This document shows, one piece after another, positions 35,416 through 44,359 of a stretch of 64,000 nucleotides of DNA (the stretch's first letter is position 1; the number at the start of each line of letters is the position of its first letter). The position numbers were made by a program, and so were the translations under genes. Location: contig NZ_WXYN01000007.1 of the NCBI RefSeq assembly GCF_016881065.1, forward strand, positions 124,001 to 188,000, written 5' to 3'. The DNA is from Planococcus soli. Lineage in GTDB: Bacteria > Bacillota > Bacilli > Bacillales_A > Planococcaceae. The notes below the pieces were generated by a model. That model did no database searches. It was given only the letters and a program-made list of their open reading frames with translations, and was not told where the DNA came from.

Positions 35416-36036
35416 TTAAGCTAACTCTTTAAGATACTCTTTAACCAACTGGGTAACACCCTGTTCTCCGGCTGAACGGTAAGCTTTTGTCAAATCACTG
35501 CCGATGCCGACTGCTACAGCTCCAGCTTCCAGCCACGCGTTCATGTTTTTGATATTGATGCCGCCAGTAGGCATAATACGCACTTTCGGCAACGGACCGT
35601 TAACTGAACCGACAAAGGAAGGTTCAAATCCATTGGCAGGAAACAGCTTCAAGATATCACAGCCCCACTCTGTCGCCTCGACCATTTCCTTGATCGTCAT
35701 GCAGCCCGGCAGATAAGGCACATTATAGCGATTGCACACTTTGGCAATGTCCGGATTAAAGTTTGGGCTGACCACAAATTCAGCACCGTGCAGCAAGGCG
35801 TGGCGGGCAGTCTCTGCATCCAGGACTGTTCCCGCGCCAATCAATGCCTTGGAACCTGCCAGTTTCTCAAATACTTTTGAAACATCCGGTGTTGTATAGG
35901 TCAATTCAATCGCCTTTAAACCGCCGTTCACAGCAGCTTCTGCGACAGCTATTGCTTCATCTGCATTTTTTCCGCGTATGACGGCTACGATTCTGGCATC
36001 CAGAATCTGTTGGTATATTTCCATTTTAGGAATCAT
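35416..36036 (-). CDS. kdgA: KDPG / 4-hydroxy-2-oxoglutarate aldolase
   Basis: A 206-residue class I aldolase that splits 2-keto-3-deoxy-6-phosphogluconate into pyruvate and glyceraldehyde 3-phosphate. Active-site residues are R21 in VIRG, E44 in ELTYTTP, and the Schiff-base lysine K130 in GCDILKLFPA. I took the second ATG (36036) because the first (36042) is only a few bases from GAGGAGAG. It ends 15 bases before uxuA. Confidence 0.92.
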   Translation of the reverse strand: MIPKMEIYQQILDARIVAVIRGKNADEAIAVAEAAVNGGLKAIELTYTTPDVSKVFEKLAGSKALIGAGTVLDAETARHALLHGAEFVVSPNFNPDIAKVCNRYNVPYLPGCMTIKEMVEATEWGCDILKLFPANGFEPSFVGSVNGPLPKVRIMPTGGINIKNMNAWLEAGAVAVGIGSDLTKAYRSAGEQGVTQLVKEYLKELA

Positions 36037-36048
36037 CTGCATCTCTCC

Positions 36049-37071
36049 TCATTCAAAGACAATCAACGCTTTTCTTACTTTGTCCGGATTGTTTTCAACA
36101 AAAGCAAATGCTTCTTTCACCTGATCTAACGAAAACTTATGGGTAATCAATCCACTTGATTTTAATTCTCCGCTGTTTAAAAGATCCACCACTTTTCCAA
36201 ACTGATTGGTTTGCAGCCTTGAGCCTACGATGGTGATTTCTTTTTTTGTAATCGGCAATTGCGGAATCGCAGATGGCCGTTCATCGAACCCAAGAATGAC
36301 CACGCTGCCAGCCGGCGACACCACATCGATGCTCAGCTCTACTGTAGCAGGAAGGCATACCGCATCAATCACGACATTAGCACCTTCGTTCGACGTAAGC
36401 TCGAGTATACGCTCTTTTACAGATTCCTTGCCTGCATTGATCACTTCGTCAGCGCCGCTTGCTTTTGCAAAAGCAAGCCGCTCTTCATTTAAATCCGTCA
36501 TGTAAACAGTTGCTCCAGCGACTTTGGCCAATTTCAAAATACAGATGCCAATAGGGCCACAGCCTTGAATCAAAACTGTATCGCCTTTTTCAACATTCCC
36601 CCGCCAGACAGCTTGTGCTCCTATTGTATAGGGCTCTGCCAGGACGACTTCATCCCAATCCAGTTCTTTATCCACAGCGTGAAGCTGCTTCTCCGGCAAT
36701 ACTATAAATTCACGCATGCCTCCATCTTCATGGACACCGAATACCGATAGTTTTTCACAAACATTCGGGCGCCCTTTTCTGCACGCATAACACTCGCCGC
36801 AGTAATTGATCGGCTCTACGACAACATGGTCACCAATTCTCAAGTGGTCTACGGAACTTCCTACTTTGACCACTTCACCGGCCACTTCATGCCCGACAAC
36901 CCGGGGATACGTAGCCAGCGGATTTGTGCCATGGTAAATATGCATATCGGAGCCACAAATTCCTACACGCTTCACTTTGACCAACACGTCATCACCATGT
37001 TTAATATTCGGAGTTTCCTGTTCGATAATTTGCAGTTCGTGTGCTTTTGGAACTTGTACTGCTTTCATCAT
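36049..37071 (-). CDS. Zinc-dependent polyol/sugar-acid dehydrogenase (RspB / L-gulonate 5-dehydrogenase type)
   Basis: A 340-residue medium-chain dehydrogenase. The catalytic zinc site has the cysteine in [12 protein letters not shown] and the GHEVAGEV histidine-glutamate; the structural zinc loop is [15 protein letters not shown]. The cofactor motif is [12 protein letters not shown]. RspB-like enzymes next to mannonate dehydratases oxidise L-gulonate to D-fructuronate, which would feed the UxuB-UxuA branch here. Galactitol- or idonate-type activities are alternatives. It begins nine bases after dctM. Confidence 0.8.
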   Translation of the reverse strand: MMKAVQVPKAHELQIIEQETPNIKHGDDVLVKVKRVGICGSDMHIYHGTNPLATYPRVVGHEVAGEVVKVGSSVDHLRIGDHVVVEPINYCGECYACRKGRPNVCEKLSVFGVHEDGGMREFIVLPEKQLHAVDKELDWDEVVLAEPYTIGAQAVWRGNVEKGDTVLIQGCGPIGICILKLAKVAGATVYMTDLNEERLAFAKASGADEVINAGKESVKERILELTSNEGANVVIDAVCLPATVELSIDVVSPAGSVVILGFDERPSAIPQLPITKKEITIVGSRLQTNQFGKVVDLLNSGELKSSGLITHKFSLDQVKEAFAFVENNPDKVRKALIVFE

Positions 37072-37080
37072 ATAACCACC

Positions 37081-38352
37081 CTATTCAAATAGACTTGGCA
37101 AGAATAATGTAACTTGAGGAACAAATGCGACAAGCATAAGTACCGCTAAACTGACTCCTATAAATGGCACTAATTCTCTTGCTGTTTTTCCAATGGATAC
37201 TTTCCCTATCTGGGAGGCAACAAAGAGACAAACTCCTACAGGCGGAGTTACTAATCCAATTACTAAATTCAAAACCATCATGACGCCGAATTGAATTGGA
37301 TCCATTCCGACTGTCAATGCAACTGGCAACAGAACAGGGAATAGGATGACCAGTGCCGCAATGGTTTCCATAAACGTTCCTACAAAGAGCAGGAGCAGAT
37401 TGATCAACAAGATGACGATAATCGCATTAGTCGAAATCCCAAGAATCGATTCTGCGACAAGCTGTGGAATTTGTTCACGCACCATAATCCAGCCAAACAG
37501 GTTGGCAAAGCCGACTAGCAACATGATAGAAGCTGTAGCGGTCATTGAAGACAACATGATTTCCGGTATTTTTTTCACCGGCAATTCTTTGTAGACGAAA
37601 ATACCGATAACAAAAGCATAAAGAACAGCAATAATAGAAGCTTCTGTCGGTGTGAAGAAACCGCCTAAAATTCCGTATAAAATGATGAACGTCATCAGCA
37701 ATGCCCAGAAAGCGCCCGTGAAGCTTTTCCATATTGCCTTTAGAGGCTGGCGGTCACCTTTCGGGTAGTTCCGTTTGACCGAAATAATATACGTTGGAAT
37801 CATTAATCCAAGTCCCAGAAGAATGCCTGGAAGTGCACCGGCTAAAAACAGATCTCCAATCGATAACGATGCCAGCGTTCCGACAATGATCATTGGCAGG
37901 GAAGGCGGGATAATTGGCCCAACCGTAGAAGAAGACGCGGTTACAGCAGCTGAAAATCCTGCGCCGTAGCCTTCTTTTTTCATGGCAGGTATTAAAATAG
38001 AGCCTATGCTTGCTGTATCAGCAAGCGCAGTTCCTGAAATTCCGGCAAAGCCCATCGAAGCTCCAACATTGGCAAGCCCCAATCCACCGCGGATATGGCC
38101 AAAAAGATCATTGGCAAACTTGATGATCCGTTCAGTGATTCCGCCTGCGTTCATTAAATTACCTGCAAGGATAAATCCTGGAATACACAAAAGTACAAAG
38201 GAATTTAATCCCCCGAACATCCGTTGAGGAATAATATTAAGTGGAATGCCAGCTAACATAAGGTAGATAAAGGAAGCCAGCCCCAAACTGAAAGCAACCG
38301 GTACTCCCAGGAAAATCAATACGATAAAGGATACAAAGAGAAGAGTAGCCAT
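37081..38352 (-). CDS. dctM: TRAP transporter large permease DctM
   Basis: A 423-residue protein with 12 or more membrane helices. Family motifs include LGVPVAFSLGLASF at the start, GISGTALADTASIGSILIPAMKKEGY in the first half and LVIGLVTPPVGVCLFVASQ near the end. It forms the sodium-driven channel unit with DctQ and takes solute from DctP. The genes overlap at 38352. Its substrate, from the operon, should be a hexonate or hexuronate. Confidence 0.92.
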   Translation of the reverse strand: MATLLFVSFIVLIFLGVPVAFSLGLASFIYLMLAGIPLNIIPQRMFGGLNSFVLLCIPGFILAGNLMNAGGITERIIKFANDLFGHIRGGLGLANVGASMGFAGISGTALADTASIGSILIPAMKKEGYGAGFSAAVTASSSTVGPIIPPSLPMIIVGTLASLSIGDLFLAGALPGILLGLGLMIPTYIISVKRNYPKGDRQPLKAIWKSFTGAFWALLMTFIILYGILGGFFTPTEASIIAVLYAFVIGIFVYKELPVKKIPEIMLSSMTATASIMLLVGFANLFGWIMVREQIPQLVAESILGISTNAIIVILLINLLLLFVGTFMETIAALVILFPVLLPVALTVGMDPIQFGVMMVLNLVIGLVTPPVGVCLFVASQIGKVSIGKTARELVPFIGVSLAVLMLVAFVPQVTLFLPSLFE

Positions 38353-38849
38353 CAGTAATCGTCACCTCCAAAATTCTGACTATAGTCCTGTTTGTGTTTG
38401 ATAAGGTCGACAATTTTTAAAACCGCATAAAATACCAGGAATACAGCCATGATCAACAAAGAGGCATGGATAACTGACATTTGGAAAGGCATCGTTGCCG
38501 ATCTTTGATTATCGCCTAACAGAGTGAAATTGTATCCTTCAATGACCATAACCAGGCTCAACAGGATAATGGCCAGATAAATGACCACTTCATAATACCT
38601 TCGGAAGTTATCGGACATCCGATTAAGGATCATATCCACATTGATAAATTCATTGCGCATCAAAGCTAATGGAGCACCAAAGCTGATGCCGTACAAGAAA
38701 AGATAGCGCGTTAATTCTTCGGTCCAAATAAAAGAAAATGGAGCGAAACGTGAAATGATCTGGACGGTGACAATAATGATAACGCCAGCAAAGCTGAGGA
38801 CTGTCAAAAAAGCGAGTGTGCTGTCAATCAATTTCCGGAACTTCGACAT
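38352..38849 (-). CDS. dctQ: TRAP transporter small permease DctQ
   Basis: A 165-residue protein with four membrane helices. The typical DctQ region FSFIWTEELTRYLFLYGISFGAP spans residues about 34-56 (core WTEELTRY). It overlaps the dctM start by one base. The gap to dctP is 69 bases, the largest gap between the transporter genes. Confidence 0.9.
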   Translation of the reverse strand: MSKFRKLIDSTLAFLTVLSFAGVIIIVTVQIISRFAPFSFIWTEELTRYLFLYGISFGAPLALMRNEFINVDMILNRMSDNFRRYYEVVIYLAIILLSLVMVIEGYNFTLLGDNQRSATMPFQMSVIHASLLIMAVFLVFYAVLKIVDLIKHKQDYSQNFGGDDY

Positions 38850-38918
38850 CCTAATTCATTCCCTTCCTAATGGAAAGGCACATTTGACCATGACAGCCAA
38901 ATATGCCCTACTCACATA

Positions 38919-39923
38919 TTATTCAACTGCAAGGATCTGTTCGTACAATTCCAACTGTTCAGGTGATAAAGAAGCTTCAACAGCCGGTGTCATCGCGTCG
39001 CGGAAAGCATCTTGGTCAACATCTACGAATTCCATGCCCTCGTCCATCAAGTCCTGTTCAATTGTAGAAATTTCAGATTCATACAATTCGTCGCCCAAAG
39101 CTTGCGCTTCTGCAGCTGCATCCTGCACAACTTGCTTCAAGTCATCTGAAAGCGCATCGTACTGGTCGTTGCCTACTAAGATGTAAATCCATGAATACAC
39201 GTGTTCTGTACGGTTGACGTAGTCCTGAACTTCAGCCAATCCACCACTCTGGATCAAGTCGACCGGGTTTTCCTGGCCATCAATTACGCCTTGCTGCAAG
39301 CCTGTGAATACTTCATTGAAATCCATTACTTGCGGAGAAGCACCGGCAGCCTGCCAAACATCCAGGAATAATGGAACGTTAGGTACACGCATGCTGAATC
39401 CACTCAAGTCATCAGGAGAAGTGATCGGCTCGTTGGATGTCAAGTTACGCGGAGCACGTGTATGGTAGTAAAGAGCCGTCAAGCCTGCTTCATCACTGAC
39501 TTCTTGTTTGATCTGTTCACCGATTTCTCCTTCAACTACCGACTTTACATGATCCAAATCACGGAAAGCATATGGAACTGCCATTAAGGCAGCATTAGGA
39601 GCCCAGTTCTGTAAAGTTTCCCCTGAAATAACCATGTCAGCTGTTCCTGCTTGAATCGAGTTGATCGTATCCGTTTCGCCGCCAAGTGAATTATTGGGAT
39701 AGATGGTGATTTCCATTTGGCCATCTGAATTTGTTTCAACCAGTTCTTTGAACTCCAAAGCTGTTTGGTGCCAGATGTGATTTTCATCCGCTAAATGTCC
39801 AAAGCGCCACTCAATTGTTTCGCCTGATTCTGAACCGCCTTCTTCCGATCCTTCTTCATTAGAACCACAAGCTCCCAATACCAATACAGATGCAAAAATA
39901 CCTGTTAACCATTTCTTTTTCAT
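38919..39923 (-). CDS. dctP: TRAP transporter solute-binding lipoprotein DctP
   Basis: A 334-residue extracytoplasmic receptor. The signal peptide ends in the lipobox LGACGSN, followed by a Glu/Ser/Gly linker. The family regions YPNNSLGGETDTINSIQAGT, RAPRNLTSNEPI and MRVPNVPLF are present; the arginine in the last two usually pairs with the ligand carboxylate, so an acid substrate is expected. The ATG at 39923 follows GGGGAG by eight bases. Confidence 0.92.
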   Translation of the reverse strand: MKKKWLTGIFASVLVLGACGSNEEGSEEGGSESGETIEWRFGHLADENHIWHQTALEFKELVETNSDGQMEITIYPNNSLGGETDTINSIQAGTADMVISGETLQNWAPNAALMAVPYAFRDLDHVKSVVEGEIGEQIKQEVSDEAGLTALYYHTRAPRNLTSNEPITSPDDLSGFSMRVPNVPLFLDVWQAAGASPQVMDFNEVFTGLQQGVIDGQENPVDLIQSGGLAEVQDYVNRTEHVYSWIYILVGNDQYDALSDDLKQVVQDAAAEAQALGDELYESEISTIEQDLMDEGMEFVDVDQDAFRDAMTPAVEASLSPEQLELYEQILAVE

Positions 39924-39945
39924 GTTCAATTCTCCCCTTTGTTTT

Positions 39946-40959
39946 TTATTGTTTTTTCAAATACTCATAAGTAGTTGCTGCAATCTGAACCCCATCTTTT
40001 CGACTGCGCTCTTCATTTTTCTGTTCGATTTCTCCAGGGACCAGAACACGATCGAATCCTTCAGCTGCTGGTACTTCCCGAATTTCCTTGATCATGTTAT
40101 CCATCTGCTCCAGAAATCCTTCGGTATCTGTGAAGAAGGAAGGATTGATGGCACAGAAATAATGGCCTAACTTTCTTTTCTTGTCCAAATCCTCGTACAT
40201 GGAATTGATGTGGGGACCGAATGCCATACCTGCAAGCAGACCGGAGAAAATATCCACAATCATCGATAACCCGGAACCCTTCGGACCGCCAAATGGCATT
40301 AAGGAAACGACTTTTGCAGGATCTGTTACGGATGCACCCGCTTCATCGACACCCCATCCTTCTGGAATATTCTTCCCTTCCTCTTTATGCTGCAATATCT
40401 TCCCCAGCGCAACGTTCGAAGTGGCCATATCCAGAATAAATGGCTTTTCAGATTTGGCAGGAACTCCATATGCGATTGGATTTGTACCCAGGAAGGATTT
40501 TTTCCCTCCAAACGGAACAACAATTTTATCGGTATGCGTCATGGCAATGCCGATCAATTTCTGTTCTGCTGCTTCTTGAACAAAGTAGCTGAGCGCCCCG
40601 CAATGACTGCTGTTCATTACGGTCACCATGCCTACGCCATTACTCTTCGCCATCTCCATTGCGTGTTTCATTGCGGTATCGGCTATGACATGCCCGAAGC
40701 CATCATCTCCATCAACTACTCCCGTTACTGGACCGGTTTGGTTAAATGAGATATCAGGTGCTGGATTGATGCCTCCAGCTGTGAGCCGGTTCATGTAATG
40801 TTCTGTACGAAGTGCCCCGTGTGAATTCACGCCGCGCAAATCTGCATGAACAAGAATTTCCGCAATTTTAGCGGCGTGCTCTTCACTGACTGATACACTC
40901 GCCAGCTTTTTTTCGATTAATTCTTGTATTTCTGTAAACGGTACAGTTACGGTTGCCAT
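39946..40959 (-). CDS. Ldh-family (malate/ureidoglycolate/diketogulonate type) NAD(P)-dependent reductase
   Basis: A 337-residue member of the type-2 malate/L-lactate/L-sulfolactate dehydrogenase family (AllD, YiaK, ComC), which has its own fold. Signature blocks are [16 protein letters not shown] near residues 54-69, [11 protein letters not shown] and [11 protein letters not shown]. YiaK reduces 2,3-diketo-L-gulonate and is also encoded beside a TRAP transporter in E. coli. Here the gene opens the transport part of the operon, just upstream of dctP. The precise substrate is unresolved. Confidence 0.8.
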   Translation of the reverse strand: MATVTVPFTEIQELIEKKLASVSVSEEHAAKIAEILVHADLRGVNSHGALRTEHYMNRLTAGGINPAPDISFNQTGPVTGVVDGDDGFGHVIADTAMKHAMEMAKSNGVGMVTVMNSSHCGALSYFVQEAAEQKLIGIAMTHTDKIVVPFGGKKSFLGTNPIAYGVPAKSEKPFILDMATSNVALGKILQHKEEGKNIPEGWGVDEAGASVTDPAKVVSLMPFGGPKGSGLSMIVDIFSGLLAGMAFGPHINSMYEDLDKKRKLGHYFCAINPSFFTDTEGFLEQMDNMIKEIREVPAAEGFDRVLVPGEIEQKNEERSRKDGVQIAATTYEYLKKQ

Positions 40960-41040
40960 TGCACTCCCCCTATTTCAAGTTAGTATGTGGACCTTTTAAG
41001 CGTCCATGTAAACTTGGAAATTCTGTTTCAGCGCCAACAT

Positions 41041-41055
41041 TTGAAGCGCTTTCAA
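41041..41055. promoter_or_regulatory. Possible CcpA (cre) site in the sugar-acid operon
   Basis: TTGAAGCGCTTTCAA, in the 108-base gap upstream of the Ldh-family gene, resembles a cre site with two mismatches. It may mark an internal, glucose-repressed promoter. Confidence 0.35.
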
Positions 41056-41067
41056 CTGATTGGCTTA

Positions 41068-42024
41068 CTATCGTTCAACTGCTTTTTTATCACCGATGAA
41101 GTTTTCAACTTCCTCTAAATAAGGCAGCCCCTCGTTATCTCCCGTGACTGTAGTGACGAGTGCACCGACTCCGTTTGCAAAGCGCAATAAAGATTCTTCG
41201 TCAAAATGATTTAGGATTCCATAAATATAACCTGCATCAAAACCATCACCTGCACCGACAGTGTCGACCGGCGTTACTGAAAATCCAGAGCTTTCAATCC
41301 AACGGCCTTTTCTGTAGAGCTTCGATCCTTGTTCTCCATCTTTGATCACAAAATCCTTTATTTCGAAACGGGCCGCATATTCCACCAGTTCCTCCAGAGT
41401 TTCTTTTCCTGATATCATCTGAATTTCGTCTAATCCCGTCAGCAGAATATCAACTTCCGGAAAAACCTTTTCATATGCTTCTCGTGCGTCCTCGATGCTC
41501 CATAGTTTCAACCGAATATTAGGGTCGAAAGAAATAGTGATTTCTTTTTGTTTTGCTATGGTCAGGATTTTTTGAACAATTGCCATATTCGGTTCTCCAA
41601 GAGCTAGGTAAACACCTGTTAAGTGGACAACCTGGATGCCATCAAACAAATCTTCCGTAATGTCTTCTTCTGAAAGGGATGAAATAGGAGAAGGATTTCG
41701 ATAATAATATGTTTTCCCAGAACCATTTGCATGAATTTCTTTAAAATTCAACGATGTCGGGACACCTTCGACAAAGTCGACTGACGATACATCAATGCCT
41801 TCGCCGCGGGCAAAGTTATAAATTACTTGGCCGAATTCATCTTTGCCCAGCCTGCTGATCCATTTGCTGCCTAGTCCCAACCGTGCACAGCCTATAGCAA
41901 AATTCATTTCAGCACCGCCGATTTTTCGCTCAAACTGTGTTACATACTTTAACGGGCCAGTCGTGGATGGGTTCATGGTAATCATGGCATCTCCAATTGT
42001 TAATACGCCAAACTCTTTAAGCAA
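41068..42024 (-). CDS. kdgK: 2-keto-3-deoxygluconate kinase
   Basis: A 318-residue PfkB-family sugar kinase that phosphorylates KDG to KDPG for the aldolase. The N-terminal GGAEMNFAIGCARLG block at about residues 36-50 and the C-terminal signature VDTVGAGDGFDAGY, with the catalytic aspartate, are both present. It is 18 bases downstream of the LacI-type regulator and precedes a 108-base gap before the transport genes. Confidence 0.9.
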   Translation of the reverse strand: MLKEFGVLTIGDAMITMNPSTTGPLKYVTQFERKIGGAEMNFAIGCARLGLGSKWISRLGKDEFGQVIYNFARGEGIDVSSVDFVEGVPTSLNFKEIHANGSGKTYYYRNPSPISSLSEEDITEDLFDGIQVVHLTGVYLALGEPNMAIVQKILTIAKQKEITISFDPNIRLKLWSIEDAREAYEKVFPEVDILLTGLDEIQMISGKETLEELVEYAARFEIKDFVIKDGEQGSKLYRKGRWIESSGFSVTPVDTVGAGDGFDAGYIYGILNHFDEESLLRFANGVGALVTTVTGDNEGLPYLEEVENFIGDKKAVER

Positions 42025-42042
42025 ACTCTCACCTCCCTTAAT

Positions 42043-43047
42043 TTATATGGATTCCCGCTCAACCAAAATCGGACGGTATCGGCGCTCTTCATACTCTTCT
42101 TTAAAATCTTTGCTGACAATCAATTGCAGCAATGTATCTGCTGCATTTTGCCCAATTTCGAAAGTGGGCTGTTTGATGACCGAAATTGGTGTTGTAGCCA
42201 TTTCAAGAAACGGTGAGTCATCAATCGCAATCACGCCGATATCCTTTGGAATCACCAATTTGTTTTTTTTAATAAACTTCAGCAACTCGATTAAAGCCAA
42301 ATCATTTGTGGCAAAAAACGCTTCAGGCCGATTGCCGGAATCCCATAAACGTTGAAGCCTGCTGCCGATCTCCTCACGCTGCTCAGCAACAATCCAATCT
42401 TCCTCAATCGCCAGCCCATGTGATTCCAGCGCTTTTTTATAGCCCATGATGCGTTCAATGCGTGGCGTCACCTTTTGAACGATGGAAGTGGAGACTAAAC
42501 CGATCTTTGTCCGCCCTTTTTTCGCCAATTGATCTACAGCAATCTGTGAAGCGCTTTCATTGTCGAGCAGAAGAGTGGGGAAAATCGGTTCGTTGATTAT
42601 CCGGTCTACAAAAACGATTGGAAACTCTGCAGTTTTCAGTTGTTTATAATAATCGTTGTTGCCATTTGTCGGAAAAATAATCAATCCATCAACTTGCTTC
42701 GCAACCAGCATATCGATATAAGAACGCTCTTTTTCAGGTTGATCGTCTGCATTGCAGACAAACAAGTGGAAACCATTTCTTTCACATTCGTCCTCGATGG
42801 CGCGAATAATTTCAGTAGAAAACGTGTGCAAAATATTTGCTACAATAACACCAATTGTTCCGGTTTTTTTCTGTTTCAGGCTTTTGGCTACGTGATTTGG
42901 AATATAGCCTAATTCCTTGATGGCTGCTTCAACTCTATGCTTTGTTGACACACCCATAAACTCAAAGCGACTGTTTATATACTGGGAAACGGTGCTTTTG
43001 GAAACTCCCGCTTTTAATGCTACATCTTGCATTGTTATTTTTTTCAT
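42043..43047 (-). CDS. kdgR: LacI-family regulator, KdgR type
   Basis: A 334-residue repressor. The N-terminal helix-turn-helix is MQDVALKAGVSKSTVSQYIN (residues 5-24), followed by a hinge with IPNHVAKSLKQKKT, then a periplasmic-binding-like effector domain. It heads the sugar-acid operon, and a perfect 16-base palindrome of LacI/KdgR type sits 15 bases before its ATG. By analogy with Bacillus KdgR the effector should be KDG or a uronate. It probably represses the whole island and itself. Confidence 0.88.
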   Translation of the reverse strand: MKKITMQDVALKAGVSKSTVSQYINSRFEFMGVSTKHRVEAAIKELGYIPNHVAKSLKQKKTGTIGVIVANILHTFSTEIIRAIEDECERNGFHLFVCNADDQPEKERSYIDMLVAKQVDGLIIFPTNGNNDYYKQLKTAEFPIVFVDRIINEPIFPTLLLDNESASQIAVDQLAKKGRTKIGLVSTSIVQKVTPRIERIMGYKKALESHGLAIEEDWIVAEQREEIGSRLQRLWDSGNRPEAFFATNDLALIELLKFIKKNKLVIPKDIGVIAIDDSPFLEMATTPISVIKQPTFEIGQNAADTLLQLIVSKDFKEEYEERRYRPILVERESI

Positions 43048-43061
43048 TTTCTCCCCTTCTA

Positions 43062-43077
43062 ACTAAACCGGTTTAGT
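43062..43077. promoter_or_regulatory. KdgR/LacI-type operator
   Basis: ACTAAACCGGTTTAGT is a perfect palindrome with the central CG of LacI-family sites. It lies just downstream of the promoter at 43093-43121, so bound repressor would block transcription start or elongation. Confidence 0.8.
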
Positions 43078-43092
43078 AAGTCATTTTAGGAA

Positions 43093-43121
43093 AGTATAAT
43101 TCAATTTTTTTTAAAAATCAA
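43093..43121 (-). promoter_or_regulatory. SigA promoter of the sugar-acid island
   Basis: On the minus strand, TTGATT and TATACT are separated by exactly 17 bases, with start expected near 43086. Confidence 0.75.
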
Positions 43122-43221
43122 GGGTTTTTATCAGAAAATTTCGTTTAACCAAAAAATATTACAAAAGTCTTGCTTGGACTAAATAGAGCAAATAATAACT
43201 GCTTTATAGACTAAAATAAAA

Positions 43222-43250
43222 AAAAGGGCAGGAAATTTCCCCTGCCCTTC
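43222..43250 (-). terminator. Terminator of the SnoaL-like gene
   Basis: On the minus strand, AAGGGCAGG/CCTGCCCTT is followed by a T run. Confidence 0.8.
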
Positions 43251-43252
43251 CA

Positions 43253-43621
43253 CTATTCAACTTTATCTTCTTCGCTCAATTGGCATTGTCCAAAAGCGTC
43301 ATCCAAAGTATCGTATCTGCCTAATCGATGAACTTTTCCATTTCTGATATCCATAAAAGTATAAATCGTAACATGGCCGCTCTGATTTTCCCATGTAGCT
43401 TTTTGAACACAGACCACTTCGTTGCCTTTGGCGTAATAGTCCTGTGTTTCCATCCTGATGCCTGATTCTTTGATCCACTGCTGGAGAATATCATGACCTT
43501 CAGCTATACCTCTCGGACCCATCAATTCAATATGCGGATCTGAAACTTTCAGCACGCCTTTGATGTCCCGCTCGTTTACTCCAGTGGTCCACTGTTCTGC
43601 AACTTTTATATTGTTCTCCAT
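43253..43621 (-). CDS. SnoaL/NTF2-like protein
   Basis: A 122-residue single alpha+beta-barrel domain: three N-terminal helices (VAEQWTTGVNERDIKGVLKV), then strands with PHIELMGPRG and YTFMDIRNGKVHRLGRYD. This is the SnoaL-like/nuclear transport factor 2 fold, used for binding small molecules or as isomerase-type enzymes. The catalytic residues of known members are not obvious. It is monocistronic and starts at ATG 43621 after GGGAGAAAAGGC. Confidence 0.65.
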   Translation of the reverse strand: MENNIKVAEQWTTGVNERDIKGVLKVSDPHIELMGPRGIAEGHDILQQWIKESGIRMETQDYYAKGNEVVCVQKATWENQSGHVTIYTFMDIRNGKVHRLGRYDTLDDAFGQCQLSEEDKVE

Positions 43622-43680
43622 TGCCTTTTCTCCCTTCTTCGAGAAATAGTTCTGCTCTTCCCGCGGTTCGATAAGGTTGA

Positions 43681-43713
43681 AAAAAGAAGACAGGAAAAAC
43701 CCGTCTTCTTTAA
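43681..43713 (-). terminator. Terminator overlapping the stop of the 99-residue gene
   Basis: On the minus strand, AAAGAAGACGGG/CCTGTCTTCTTT is followed by TT-rich sequence. The stem begins inside the stop codon region. Confidence 0.75.
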
Positions 43714-44009
43714 TAATTCTCGTTTTTCAACTTTTTAAACGTCGCCACAAATTTATCTGGATCTGTGTAGATTTTGTAGGTCAACACGCCCCGATGAGTA
43801 TGGAGGTACAGCAAACTGGCGTCAGAAGAAAATGATTTATAGGAAATATCCCATACATTCGCTACATGAAATTTAGCCGCCGAAGTTACTAATTCATCCT
43901 TGTACAATTGAATATTGCATTCCGTTTCGACAATTTTCATTTCGCCAGCCTCAATGGAACGCTCCGTGTCGATGTAAGTGATAGACGACAATAAATTTAA
44001 TTGGTCCAA
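43710..44009 (-). CDS. Conserved hypothetical protein, 99 residues
   Basis: A small soluble protein of mixed alternation of strands (MKIVETECNIQLYKDELVTS, SLLYLHTHRGVLTYKIY) ending in a basic helix FVATFKKLKN. The pattern of beta strands then a helix resembles a PH-like domain, but no residue motif proves it. AGGAGGAATG precedes the ATG. The short element at 44038 begins 28 bases upstream of its start, so its promoter may lie in or beyond that element. Confidence 0.6.
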   Translation of the reverse strand: MDQLNLLSSITYIDTERSIEAGEMKIVETECNIQLYKDELVTSAAKFHVANVWDISYKSFSSDASLLYLHTHRGVLTYKIYTDPDKFVATFKKLKNENY

Positions 44010-44037
44010 ATCGGCATTCCTCCTACAAATCCTTTTC

Positions 44038-44217
44038 TATATAGGTTGAACTAAAGAAACCAAACTTTTATCCATCGCTTCGGCCGCTTTAGGCAGAACT
44101 CCCGCTAAGAGATGGCATGAAATCAAAGCACACCTAAGTTTTACGCTGTATTCATCAAGGATATGGAGCTTATTTGCGGAATATCAGCAAGTCAAAATCA
44201 TTACTTCAACATATATA
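44038..44217. mobile_element. Short element with TATATA-GTTGAAC inverted ends, copy B
   Basis: A 180-base non-coding block with ends TATATAGGTTGAAC (44038-44051) and CTTCAACATATATA (44204-44217), imperfect inverted repeats. The interior shares ordered blocks with copy A (AAAGAAACCAA, CATCGC...GAGATGG, CGCTGTATTCA, ATATCAGCA, AAATCATTA) and has extra sequence in the middle. Confidence 0.65.
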
Positions 44218-44359
44218 GAAGTCTATCGCAGAGAGAGGGTTTTTAGCAAAATATACGACCATCTGGCACTTGCCCATTTAACCCTTTAGGGAATAGACCT
44301 GCTGTTCAGTGAGATGTTAGACTATTCTTACAATAACTCATTATGGTAGGAGGACTGTT

